A DNA stretch of 64,000 nt, taken from Clitopilus passeckerianus. Lineage: Eukaryota; Basidiomycota; Agaricomycetes; Agaricales; Entolomataceae. The stretch is from the NCBI GenBank assembly GCA_944990035.1, contig CALYLX010000128.1:248001-312000 (forward strand). The letters run 5' to 3'. The position numbers were made by a program, and so were the translations under genes. Positions 13,109 to 24,144 of this stretch are shown one piece after another. The notes beneath the pieces are model-generated. The model was not told where the DNA came from and searched no databases. It saw nothing but the letters and a program-made list of their open reading frames with translations. The stretch's first letter is position 1; each line of letters starts with the position of its first letter.

Positions 13109-14509
13109 CTACACGAGTATTTTTCTGAGCTGCCAAGCCCTAGCTGGTAATAGAGTAACTGGACATCTCCCGTGTTTATCCACCTGATCATATGCACATC
13201 GATAGCAAAACACATATCCGGATGGTAATGCGGTGGCATTATTTATGTTCTTGTGACAGATTGGGCACACCCCATAACTGTTGCTGTCAAACGGTAGCCC
13301 CTGTGGATGCGGAGGCAACATCTGAGGTGGAGGTACAGCAGGCCCGAGGGGCGAAGTACTCAGAGATCGGGCAGGTGAGTTAGGCGAATACCACCACTCC
13401 AGGAACTTGAAAGCGAAGATAGCAGTTGGCAGCAGAAGCCGCAGTGAATCGAGGAGAAGGCGTGGTGACCTCGTGAAAAGCCCTCGTAGCCTGGCCAATA
13501 TCGAACCCGGCGTTTTCGACGCTTTGCTCTGGGCTGCCAGAGCAGCAGCTCGCTAAACATAATTCATTAGAACCACCAAGTCATCGTCGACGATAGCTGA
13601 CTTACGAAATCTTCGGGACCAAGCCTCCGGAGGTCCACACCTATCCAAGCAAGCCATGGGCGGTAGAAAGGTGTTTGGTCGAATAAGTATGCAATATTGC
13701 ATATTAGCAGCCAAACTTCAAATCCAGCGTTCAGCCAAGGATATGCCGCTTTGTACACCCGGCGGAACTGTGCCATGTAACTCTGACGTAGACCGTGTTA
13801 ACGAGATATTCATTGCGGGAATCACGTAGACCACCTACATCTTCTGTCAAAGCGCGTAATTGACGCGTACCGAGCTGGTCATCAATGTCATCCGAAGGGA
13901 CACCACCTCCCAATTCCTCGTAATAATCATGAGCTTTGGCTCGTAGGTATGGTACCCCTACCTGGAGAAGAATATTCAGTCCTCAGTGTCTTGATTGTCT
14001 TCCAAATGGCAATGCAGGCTAACCAGGAATAGCAGAGAGCGCGAGATTTCTTGGTCTCGGAGTTTCTCCCCCGCTGGTATACCGCCAACGGCAGCATTGG
14101 TCCTATCCGTCTGAATATAAGGTCGCCGTCTCCTCTTCAGTCCATAGAAGTTCTCTGCAAAGGAAGCATCTGCAAGTATTCGGAATCAATGCCAGAGAAC
14201 CTCGGAAGAGGATGGGGCAGTACGCACTATGCTTCCTCAGGTAATATCTCTCCACCAGTAGCATGAGAGCAGCGTAGAATTCTTCATGCCGGTTGACAAT
14301 CCTAAGTAGATATCTTGGATATGATTGTGCAAAGATCTGAACCAGGACAAAGGTTAGTCCCCCTACCCACAAAGAAGTACTGAAACTATACGCACGGCGA
14401 GAATGTATTTGAGTGCCGGTTGCAGAAGGTCCCTCAACTGCTCCTGGGCAACAAGCTCGAATATTGAAGGTTTCAGAGGGTCTGAACCAAGATTACTGAA
14501 GAATTCCAT
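13109..14509 (-). CDS. PEX12: Peroxin-12, RING E3 subunit of the peroxisomal import machinery
   Basis: PEX12 is a peroxisomal membrane protein which, with PEX2 and PEX10, forms the RING ligase complex that recycles the import receptor PEX5. The N-terminus reads MEFFSNLGSDPLKPSIFEL, a standard PEX12 start. AQSYPRYLLRIVNRHEEFYA and the LVERYYLRKHSASF-type segment follow, then membrane-spanning stretches (for example FEVWLLICNIAYLF). A C-terminal RING-like domain follows with CPICHKNINNATALPSGYVF, CYRC and GRCPVT. As in other PEX12 proteins the RING has fewer zinc ligands than a classical C3HC4 finger. Five or more short introns are present. It ends in LRKILV at 13109. The intergenic interval to the PHO81-like gene (12775-13108) shows no other gene. 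Confidence 0.92.
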
Positions 14510-14992
14510 GGCCGAGGGAAGGTGAAAGTCGCGGTCGACGTTGCGGGTGCATATTCAATCACACTGAACGGGCCAGAGGTAGGAACTCGGGGAACCGGAT
14601 ATGTCTAACGCCGATCAACACCGGATAATCCTCCAATCCCGCCTCTTGTCCTATATTCTCATGCTTGAGAACGCTCATTAGGCCTTGAATGTCTACTTGC
14701 TGGAGGGTAGTTTCTGAAAAAGTCCTAGTGGACAGTGGGCTTCCTGGTTGAAACGTCATCCCGCCGACAACTCGCCTAACAAGACGCCTTGGCCGCCTAA
14801 TTTACCTCATTGCAGCCTCCTGGATGATGCCGCGAATTTATTGTGACTGTCGGCCTCGACAGGGTCGCGTGTAAACCTTGCTGCTGACCATCTCGTTTTC
14901 AACTTTCTCCCCTCAGCTTCTTCTCTCCATACTCCAGTACTTCACATTTCCCGAGTGATTATCTTTTCAGCATCATCTGAGCCAATACACTC
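14510..14992. other. Divergent intergenic region, PEX12 / UPF0303 gene
   Basis: These 483 bases hold no convincing gene. One open frame on the minus strand (14559-14759) has no recognisable family and no splice-supported extension. Promoters of both flanking genes presumably lie here. Confidence 0.45.
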
Positions 14993-15956
14993 ATGTTCTC
15001 CGGTTACCAAACTGTCACACCAAGTGATGCTGACCTTGCTACTCAAGCATTGAAGGAAGAAGGGACCTATCGATTTGAGAGATTTGATGCATCGGAAGCA
15101 GTTACACTGGTCAGTGACATGATTACTTCGTCTTTGCATCGACTGACAGTCGAGTAGGGTTTGTCCATAAGAAAACGTTTCAGGCAGTCTTCTCGGCACA
15201 AGTCAGGAGCAGGCAAAGGCTTGGCCATCTCCATCCAAACAATCGCTGGACATACGTTGTTTGCTTGTACGGTTGGGGACCTTGGCCACCCCAGTGGTAT
15301 CGGCGACATCAGCTTGGACAGCTGGGCATGTATTGAAGGGATGATTAGCGTGGTTAAGAGAACAGGACATTCGAGTTTCTATGTCGAAAAAGGCATGAGT
15401 GCCATGGGAAAGACACCCAAGCAACTTGGTATGGGCTTGCAAGGAGACTTCCGAGTAAATGGAGGAGGTGCGTGCTGTGTACTGGTTTGTAGACAATCTG
15501 CTAAGATTTCAAACAGCCTTTCCGATATGGTTGGAGGTATGGTACCGCCAAAAATAATTCCTGCTCCTCTCAACTTCCGACCAACTGCCAGAATGCTCCT
15601 TGCTGTCCAATTGCAGTTGTTGCCTGTTACTCAGGTTCTTCCCAGGATGACCATCATGTACGTGCTTAACGGCCTTCATTCCAGCATCCCTAATCTATTA
15701 AAAGCTCGTTGTTACTACTGTACGCGATTACCTGAACAAGATCAAGCGGAATAGCATGTCGGGACCTCCGCCTTCTATGCCAATCCCTGAGCCACAAACC
15801 CCAAAGGTCAGTGTTCCGTGAGTCTACCTGTTCAAGCCTAACATCGGCTCACAGGAATGGCAGCAATCAGAAATACACATGGTGAATGGAGGCGGAACTG
15901 AGAACGGTTACCCAAGGCGTCCAGAGACAGAATATGATGACGGCTTCGTTCAGTGA
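14993..15956 (+). CDS. UPF0303 / Ybr137w-like GlcG-HbpS fold protein
   Basis: This is a small cytosolic protein of the DUF336/GlcG-HbpS fold, related to yeast Ybr137w, which associates with the Get4/5-Sgt2 tail-anchored protein pathway. Exon 1 (14993 to about 15109) encodes MFSGYQTVTPSDADLATQAL and ends with LVTL-type residues before an intron. Exon 2 carries LSIRKRFRQSSRHKSGAGKG, AISIQTIAGHTLFACTVGD, GDISLDSWACIEGMISVVKR and SFYVEKGMSAMGKTPKQLG, which are strongly diagnostic. Small exons then give AFPIWLE, APCCPIAVVACYSGSSQDDH and VVTTVRDYLNKIKR. The last exon ends DDGFVQ and a stop at 15954-15956. All joins keep frame and use GT/AG ends. It converges with RIM1. Confidence 0.87.
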
Positions 15957-16095
15957 TTACTCTACCAGTAGGGGTGTATTTAGTTTGCATTATGTCAAGC
16001 TGATTTTTAGATGTCGTCTTAATGAGCAACTAAGAACCTCGAATTATACAAGAATACTACGAGTAATTACAGGAACCAGAATTGGGGGTGATAAA

Positions 16096-16778
16096 TCAGT
16101 CTGAGAATTCTCCTTGCTCAGTGGGTGTAGGCTTGGGGCGGTCAAGGACTCGGATCATTTCTGTAAGTGCACGTTAGAATTCTAGAGTATTAGCCACAAA
16201 CATGAACAACTGACCATGCTTGAGGAAGATTTGACGTTGACCCTGGGGAGTAGAAGGGTCGGCACCTGTTTCAGGTTCCCTCAACTCAAAGCCAGCTTCG
16301 ACATAGACTCTGGAGCCCTTCTTCAAGTTTTGTAGGTACCGGACTGCATTCTCTGAGAAGGAAAGGACGCGGTGGAAAGTAGTCCCAGCTGGTCGGCGTT
16401 CTAAACAGCATTCATTTAGCCAAAAGACAAAAATGCGGGAATTAAAGTCACGTACCACCGTTGGCATCAGGGGGAGGGGGAGGGTAGTTGGTTGTTGCTA
16501 CACTATAGCTGCATACGGGGTCAGAAGCTGGCGTTTTTGAGAAGATTGATAAGCTTACACAACATATTCTGCATCAGATTTGGTTCTCCTGACCTCAGGG
16601 TCTCTAGTAAGACGGCCGACCAGAGTCAGCTTTGCAAGGTCCTGGTTGCGAGACGCGCTCGTTGAAAAGGACTGTGACACATATGATAAGAGCCATTAGC
16701 TGGTGCCGAAAGTTGAAGAGACACGAAACATACACGAATGGTTGAACGAGAAGATGCAGCGCGAAGAGCAGAGAACAT
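16096..16778 (-). CDS. RIM1: Mitochondrial single-stranded DNA-binding protein
   Basis: This OB-fold protein binds single-stranded mtDNA during mitochondrial genome replication. The N-terminus MFSALRAASSRSTIR followed by SFSTSASRNQ is Arg/Ser-rich and acid-free, a typical matrix-targeting peptide. The SSB core reads LAKLTLVGRLTRDPEVRRTK, AEYVV, YSVATTNYP, then TTFHRVLSFSENAVRYLQNL and KGSRVYVEAGFELREPE, then GQRQIFLKH and a short acidic tail EQGEFSD. Four introns or so split it, all in frame. The gene shares a ~200 bp divergent promoter region with the HBS1/SKI7 locus. Confidence 0.9.
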
Positions 16779-16982
16779 TTTGGTATCCTGAGTGGGTGAA
16801 CGACTGAAAATCAAGAGGTTAGTGTAGACGTAGCGCGTCCTGCGAATTTGGCGACGATATTTGGCTTTGTTGTTCAATGGCTTCTCGGTTCGATAAGTGT
16901 GGACCCGAATCAGTCAGTCTGGCCATCATCTGCTCTTCCATTCGACACAAAGGTTATTAGTCTCTGTCAAGAATACGGAAAT

Positions 16983-19589
16983 ATGTCAAGACATCGCGAT
17001 ATTAGAAATATGAATATTGAAGGCATGTTAACTCATTGCCGCACCTAGTTTCAATATGTAATCGCGCAGTTTTGCAGACGAGCTGGATGATGATGCTCTT
17101 TCCGATGGTGGAGAAGAGATGACTGACGAGCAGTTGGGTACGAAATAAATAATTTACCATGACCTTCATTTGCTTATATAACTCGCAATTATAGCTCAAA
17201 TGCATGAAGGCCTCCAAGCAGTGCGAGACATTCTGGGAAGCGCAGAAACCTCTGGAATATCAGATCACGATATCAAAGACACGCTCTGGGAGACATATTT
17301 TGACCAGGAAAGGACGATTGAGTGGGCTCTAGGTGTGCTAGCTTGGCCCATATATTATTGTCTCCTATTTAACACCCATCACCAAGAGGAACAAGCCAGA
17401 CGACAACAAGCAAAAGAGCGTAAAGGTGAGATGTACTCCAACTCCTCAGCCTGAATTTTCCTTTCCGCTATGTGTGTCCCGTGACGAGCGCGCGCTCTCA
17501 TTCCAAGTTGAAATCTCGACGTCGAAGGTGCATGCTGTTTGCTCCCCTCCCCATACACCGCCAACCTTTCACCTTGTGCATTCACCATGCTGATACTGTG
17601 TTATTATAGGCCCAGATGTCTCGAAGGAGCTCCCCCCGCTCCCTCAGGAGAACCAAGAACACGACTACTCTGGTAGTAACGAACAGTACTATCACCCAGA
17701 GCAATTCGAGGAGCATGACCCTTACCCCACTGCTGGACCCCGCGTGCCGGCGATATTCCTGGCGCAACAACAACAACATGCATACGAGGAACCTACGGAT
17801 GAACATTTGGACCCATACGAGTACTCTCGAAGGAGGTCATTTTTGACAACAATTCCTGAAGGGACTGAACGAACGGAGACTACACCACGATGGTCTCCAG
17901 CAGCTCGCTTGTTGCCACCACCCACACCTCTAACACGCGCCTCAAGCATCACAGAGTCGTATGGAGAACCTATAGGTTCGTTTCGAAGTCTTACTCCTCC
18001 TAGCGATTTACTTAGCTAACTATTAATCTTTAGAGTCTTCGCAATATAGATACAGTAGCCCCGGACATTTAGACCCGAACCTCATTCCTGTATCTCCCCC
18101 AGCCTCCGCGCTTGGACGACTCTCCTTATATGAGCCACCGCCTTCGCAACCCACCTCTGATGCTCGGAGTGATGGGACCGCAACTCCTCGTAAGGCGCCG
18201 AGCGAGGTCGCACCTCCGTCGGAAGTGCTGCCTGAGATACCAGATTATGTATCAAAATCGGGTTCGGAAGCCTCTGGAGGAGCTACGCCGACACAGAAAA
18301 CATCTAAACTTGCACGACTGGCCAGTGCTCGAACCAGTGCTCGTAGCCAACCCAGTGAAGCGGCGCAATCCCCTGCACCGTCTCCGGCACCCACACCCAA
18401 GTCTTCGAAGTTATCCTTGCTTGCTAGCTCGCGGTCCAGCCTACGAAGCGAGAGCTACAGGTCATCCGACTTCACTTCTGATGACTCAGTGAAGACATAT
18501 CCTGGTCTTCGTCCCTCCCCTGAATCCCTGGCTTCTCCGCAACCATCCACGGCCTCCGTTGTCTCATCCAATCATGATATTGGCGAGAATGCAGACTACT
18601 ATAACACAGGGGCCAGACAATCCTCTGCAATGTCGTCGGTTGTCAACCGTGCGATACGGGCAGCCATGGAGCTGGAAGCCATGGACAAAACTTCCGACAA
18701 ACAGGACAAGCCTTCCGCACTGTCACGGAAAACAAGTTCAAATTCCCCCAAACCCCAGTCACCTGCGAAATCTCTGAGGGAGGAGCTTACTCCCAAGGCA
18801 AACACACCTCCGCTACCAACTCAAACCAAGGACTCCGACGCTGCTTCAGCACATTCTTATAAGGAAGTGCAAACCTTCCGTACTTCTGGTGAAAGGCAAC
18901 GAGAACCCTCGAAACTGGCGAAACTCGCCATGGCGAAGACCAATGCGAACAAAGCGCCAAAGCTTCCAAAGCCCGTAACAGAGTATCTGATACCCGTTGC
19001 AAATGGTCCCACTGTCACGACCGCAATCACAACGTCGTATCAATCCCTATTCACGCTCACGGACCCAGCCAGATCGCAGATCATTCCCGAGCAGTACGTT
19101 GTGCCATTGGGCGCTGCACCACCTCCTCCTGGGCGTTCCAAGCTTGCGATGAAAGGAAAGCGAGGCTATCTCCGCGACGACACGACGGCTACCGAGGAGG
19201 ACCTATCTCCAATATCACCAACTATATTCTCAACGCCGCTGTCAAATCACGTCCGTGCGTCGCCTTCGGCATTTGCTTCTCTCCTCGTGGATGATGGTCT
19301 GACTGGCTCGGGTATAAAAGGCAAGGAGAAGAGCAGGCGGCGTAGGGACAAAGAAAGGAGGCGCCATAGAGGGGACGATAGCGAACAATCCGACGTCACA
19401 TTACAGTCCAAGCAAGATTTCCAAAACCAGACGCCAGAGGACCTTGAACCTCTTCCAATTCCAGGATTCTCCTCCACCTCCTCGTTTAGATTTGATGGAC
19501 CTAGCCCTGACGATATAATCATGAATGCACGACGCGGGACGTCACTGGGACAGCAGAAAACACACACACGGAAACCTATCTCCACATAA
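16983..19589 (+). CDS. SKI7: SKI7-like protein (alternative 3' end of the HBS1/SKI7 locus)
   Basis: This predicted product shares exons 1-4 (to 17425) with HBS1 but uses the acceptor ending at 17609, then runs through two long exons (17610 to about 17974, and about 18034-19589) to a TAA. It therefore carries the HBS1_N domain but no GTPase domain. The unique part is ~600 residues, Ser/Pro-rich and probably disordered. It contains three related short motifs, [24 protein letters not shown] and [12 protein letters not shown], and near the C-terminus [20 protein letters not shown]. In several fungi and in human HBS1L one gene makes both Hbs1 and a Ski7-like adaptor linking the exosome to the SKI complex. 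I assign this part by that precedent and by frame logic. It was not tested against transcripts. Confidence 0.72.
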
Positions 19590-21624
19590 CCCTCCCTCCC
19601 CCTTTGTGATCCACCCACTTTACTTTTCTCTTTAATTTATTGTTTTTGTATTGATCTTTGTATTTTTATTTAATATAGCTGCAAAGGAACGAGAAAAGGC
19701 CCAGAAAAAGGCTGCCGCCTCCACGCCAGCATCGCGGGCCCCATCGGTGCCTAACACACCAACGAAGAAGAAAAGTACTGGACCTCAAGCTAAGACTAAA
19801 CAATCTGGGGCGGCGACGCCGTCACGGGCGACCGATCAGAGGCAGCTGGATTTGTCTGCTCTGAATCTCATTGATAATGAACCACGAAATATCGGACCAG
19901 AGGAGGTGCCGAAAATGACATTTGCAAGAGAGAAGCTTTTAGAAGAAGCAAAACGAGCCGTTGAAGGGGGCGGGAAGGACCAGAAGAAAGCTGTGAGCCT
20001 CGTGGTCATAGGTATGGTCTATGTCTATGGTCTAATTCGCCTGGACTAACATTTGTCAGGGCACGTCGATGCAGGGAAATCGACTCTAATGGGCCGACTT
20101 CTATATGAACTTGGTCGTATCAGCGACAAGACTCGCGTAGCCAACGAAAGAGGGAGCAACAAAGCCGGCAAAAGTAGCTTCAGCTGGGCTTGGGGTCTGG
20201 ATGGGACCACTGAGGAACGCGAAAGGGGAATCACCATGGACATTGCTCTGCAGACTCTCGTAACAGCACATCGACAAATTACCATCCTCGACGCCCCCGG
20301 CCATAAGGATTTCATTCCAAACATGATCTCTGGGGCATCTCAAGCCGATTGTGCTTTGCTTGTCGTGGATGCCGCGAACGGCGAGTTCGAAGCTGGTTTT
20401 AGCAGGGGTGGGCAGACCAGGGAACACTTGCTCCTTGTCAGGAGCTTGGGCGTTTCTCAGGTTGTGGTGGCGGTGAACAAATTGGACCAGGTTTGTTCTC
20501 GTTATGAATCTTCGGTCAAAGGTCACAAGTCTAACGTCAAACGGCCAGGTTGAATGGAGCGAGTCTCGATACACCGAGATATGCAATCTCTTGAAAGAAT
20601 TCCTTCTACAGTCCGGATTTGCCCCTTCAAAAACGAAGTTTGCACCTGTGGGCGCTATGCAGGGCGTCAACCTTGTTTCGTGCGAAGGACAGGACGCCGC
20701 TCCCTTGAAAACATGGTACAAGGGACCCACCCTCGTCGATCTCTTGGGTGAGTCCAATTCTGCCTACGAAATGGCATCGACTAGAATTTCTTTGCGACGG
20801 TAGATGTGCTTGAACCACCGATTCGCGATGTCGCAGCCCCGCTTCGAATCCCTATCGCCAACGTATTCAGAAGCCACGGCTCAGGTGCTGCTATCTCGGG
20901 TCGCATTTGTGGTGGTGTCGTTCAAGTGGGTGAGAAGCTACGAGTTCTACCCGGCGACGAGACTGCTATTGTTAAGTGTAAGTAACCTCTAGATTGCTGT
21001 TATTGATACTGACGTTCTGTTTCCAGCTATCGAAGTTGACGAAGACACCGTTCCCTGGGCAGCTACCGGGACCAACGTTACTGTCCTTCTCACCTCAGTC
21101 GACCCAGTCCAGCTTCACATTGGTTCCGTCCTTTGTCCCGTGACGGACCTCGTCCCTCTATCGACCTCATTCACTGCACGCGTCATTGTGTTTGACATCG
21201 CCGTGCCCATCACAGCAGGAACAAGTGTAGAAATCTTCCATCACTCTAGAGACGTCCCTGCCACAATCAGCAAGCTGGTGGCGACGATCGACAGGGCTAC
21301 AGGAAAGGTCGCGAAAGCCAACCCGCGAGTTTTGCAGAAGAATACGTCTGCGGACGTGCAAATCACCCTGAGGAGTGTTGCTTCGACAACGTTTACAACT
21401 GGATCTTCAGAAGGAGGAGCAGCAACTTCGGCTACCTCATCCGCAAACGTGAGGCCGATACCTCTAGAGCCTTTCGCTATCAGTAAAGATATGGGTCGTG
21501 TCCTTGTTAGGAGGGGTGGGGAAACCATTGCTGCCGGTGAGTCATAGCCAGCACCTCATGGGTCCTTGACGAGAACTCACGTATCTTTTCAAAACAAGGC
21601 ATCATTTTGGCAGTCCTGGAGTAA
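16983..21624 (+). CDS. HBS1: HBS1, ribosome-rescue GTPase (spliced isoform of a composite HBS1/SKI7 locus)
   Basis: Hbs1 is an eEF1A/eRF3-like GTPase that acts with Dom34/Pelota to split stalled ribosomes. The N-terminus [20 protein letters not shown] and the HBS1_N domain ([37 protein letters not shown]) lie on exons between 16983 and 17425. The exon ending at 17425 (phase 1) can join the exon starting at 19679 (also phase 1) to give [19 protein letters not shown], skipping the long intervening exon. The GTPase part has the P-loop GHVDAGKST, switch II DAPGHKD, NKLD and eEF1A-like beta-barrel domains, ending AGIILAVLE. Without this skipping, no frame-preserving GT donor leads from the long exon into the GTPase exon. 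Intron 1 (17023-17077) appears to use a GC donor. Confidence 0.85.
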
Positions 21625-21911
21625 GGTCTACTGGATCGACAGCATCCTGTAACGCAGAAGCATGACGATACTGACGACTTGAGAAAGTGGCGATTTTGTG
21701 CGATTCGGGTATCGCGAGCAACTTGTCTACTTGGACGGCCATTTGCGATCGAGAGCGTGTTCATTATTCTTATATCATCACCAATGCTATCAGAAATGTC
21801 GACACATACACTGTCAAGTCAAAGTGCTAGGAGTGCACCGGAGAAGCTAAGAGTCGCTCTAGCAAACGCCACTGGCTAGGTCAAAGAAATTTAAAACGAT
21901 ACTCGCGCCAA

Positions 21912-22190
21912 CCATAGACGTGTTGCAACTACGGGTGCGCTATCATTGCAGATCGGTGTGAGTAGGCTTGCGGCATACCAAACCCCATCCTCCCTGTAGG
22001 CCCAGCCATGCCACATGGGCAATCGCCACTAGGCAGCCAAGAATTGCGGACTTTACCTAGTGGGAACCTGACAGGCTCCAGGGTACTGGCACGTTTACGG
22101 AGACGCATCCGGGTGTCGATGAGTCGGTGCTGTGGTGACTCAGGACACTCCCCCCTAGTGAAGCTGCCTGCAGAATCAATATTACAACAC
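21912..22190 (+). repeat. Unclassified dispersed repeat, copy A
   Basis: Copy A begins near CCATAGACGTGTTGCAACT and runs through GTGAGTAGGC, GCGGCATACCA, GGTACTGGCACGTTTACGGA and GGGTGTCGATGAGT to about ATATTACAAC. The same ordered landmarks recur in copies B and C. Weak similarity may extend to 22345, because copies A and B both carry a GGGCATT block followed by TGTT-ATAT. No open frame, terminal repeat or target-site duplication was identified. Confidence 0.65.
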
Positions 22191-22812
22191 ATGCGAGGCG
22201 ACACGACCATCGAATTCGATCTAGGATTTCGTTCCCCTCCCGAGACCGGCTGACAATAACTTCGAAGGTCGAGTATATATTGAGAGAAAGGATGTGATTT
22301 ACGTATCGTGGGCATTTTGACCTCATCCCTGTTCATATACCAGAGCCCCAGCGGTCATCGGTAAAGGTGAAATCATTCTGTAGCCTGTAGTTTCGGGGCT
22401 ACGAGTAGTGACGAAGAGACGAAGACAAATAATTGTACAATGGTTTGGAAGAAGGCTCTAGTTTCAATCAAAGCTCCGAGTTCCACCTCGCCCAGAACTC
22501 TATCATTGGCACTTTCCGCCGACTCCGAGAAGGCTATGGAGGATGGATCTCGGTGAGGGTGTTCTTGCTCATTGGAATGAGATGGGGAGGGGATCGCCTG
22601 TATCGGTGTTCCACACTGTCACATACAACAGGCCGTTGTGTTCCTCGTGAAAGAGAAGCCCAACAAGAGACTTTAGCACACTTGGGTATTCCAAACTAAA
22701 CACTGCCCCAGTGCGCACTCTCGAAAGTTGAGCCATCAACGCTCGCAAGAGAAATTGCTTGCGATCAAACCTCGCCTTGTAGTCAACTAGCTCAAAAATA
22801 CCATTCACATGA

Positions 22813-23120
22813 CCCCTAGCCGTGTTGCAACTTCGGACGCGCTATCGTTGCGAATCGATGTGAGTAGGCTCGCGGCATACCATACCTCATCACGCCCTAT
22901 AGCCTATACCCCAGAGCAAGGCAAGAGAAACTCAAGCAAGAATTAGGGCAAACTACAGGATCAGAGGTACAGACACGTTTACGGAGACGCGTCCGGTTGT
23001 CGAGTCGGGTGACGAAGTTGACCCAAGACAATCTTCCCAAGTGAAACTGCCTACGAGAAATCATTGTTAGCAGTGCATATAACCAACGCGGGCATTGGCT
23101 TCGCTCCATGTTTATATCTC
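22813..23120 (+). repeat. Unclassified dispersed repeat, copy B (direct to A)
   Basis: It starts CCGTGTTGCAACTTCGGACG and keeps GTGAGTAGGCTCGCGGCATA, ACACGTTTACGGAGACGCGT and AAGTGAAACTGCCT in the same order as copy A, about 900 bp downstream. It has substitutions throughout and small indels in the middle third, so the duplication is old. Confidence 0.6.
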
Positions 23121-23390
23121 CTCCCCAAAGGTGGATGGCAAAGTCAGTCAAGAAACTCGCCAGGGATCGGTCTATGCTCAATGCACATTACCCAGCCCGA
23201 CGTCCACTTCGTTTGACGCACAAAGAGGTATCTGTCTGCCCAATATTGATGGCTTCAGTAGATACGCCACCTCGTGCGTCGGAGTCAATCACGTCAACCA
23301 ATGTCATTCCACCCACTCCTACTTGTTTGCCACCTCACCGGAGCAACCAAAATCACAGGTAAAATCAGATGCCTGTGTCTTCTCATATAG

Positions 23391-23648
23391 AATATTGTAA
23401 CATTGGTTCTCTGGGCAGTCACTGGGAGCGAGTGTCACCGCGTCACCAACTCATCGACACCTGGGTGTGTTTCCGTAAACGTGCCAGTACCCTTGAGCTT
23501 GTCATCCCGCTAGGCTTAGGTGTCTAGTGGCAATTGCTCGTGCGGCAAAGCTGGGCCTACAGGGAGAATGGGGCCTGGTATGCCGCGAGCTTCCTACTCA
23601 CATTGGTCTGCAATGATAGCGCACGCCATAGTTGCTACACGTCTATGG
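23391..23648 (-). repeat. Unclassified dispersed repeat, copy C (inverted)
   Basis: The reverse complement starts CCATAGACGTGTAGCAACT and then follows copy A closely: GCGCTATCATTGCAGA, GTGAGTAGG, GCGGCATACCA, TCTCCCTGTAGGCCCAGC, GGTACTGGCACGTTTACGGA and GTGTCGATGAGT. Of the three pairs, A and C look most alike. With A and B in direct orientation and C inverted, simple tandem duplication cannot explain the set. Confidence 0.65.
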
Positions 23649-24144
23649 GTAGTGTTTTTAGTGGTTTCCTAATTATCATCACCCTCACACCATATGTACC
23701 ATGGATTTTGACCCGCATGTGCTACACACAAGTCTTCAAGTCCATCCTTGCAAAAATCCAAATCCGATCCGATCCACTCCATTCAACGAAACGGTATGCA
23801 TACAAGTAATCGGGATATCAAAGCCAGTGATATACACAAAACATCTCGAGTCGAGAGTAGTAGTAGGAAGTAGGAGAAAGCATTCCACGAGTAAAGAAAC
23901 TATCCGGAGAGTCAAGAGAGTAAAAGAAAGAAGGAAATACGTAATCCGAGCTACAGAGAGATAAAGGGGAAGCGTCTACAACTAATAATCAAGAGAAATC
24001 AAGAGTCATAACTTATCATCAACCCCACACCTCCTCCATCCCGAGGTATGAGGGGGGTTCGTCTATGTGTGTGTGTCGTTGCATCATCATCAAAAGGCAT
24101 CAAGGGGGGCACCATTCCTATCCCTCCTCATCCTCCTTGGCCGT

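Larger units (their letters stand above)
21625..24144. other. Gene-poor 2.5 kb interval with diverged repeats
   Basis: Downstream of HBS1 there is no convincing gene for 2.5 kb. The interval holds three copies of one repeat unit (listed separately). Between copies A and B a minus-strand open frame (22569-22808) encodes ARFDRKQFLLRALMAQLSR; I do not recognise a family, and it could be the remnant of an older gene or mobile element. The last 200 bases before 24144 are the 3' flank of the CBM48 gene. Confidence 0.55.

Noticed and set aside
19679..21624. HBS1 GTPase exon as an independent second gene
   Set aside because: No start codon or promoter precedes the [11 protein letters not shown] block, and a phase-compatible acceptor (TTTAATATAG) stands exactly at its start, fitting splicing from exon 4.
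21625..24144. Retrotransposon with long terminal repeats
   Set aside because: Copies A and B are direct repeats ~900 bp apart but the interior has no reverse transcriptase, integrase or gag motif, and a third copy is inverted.
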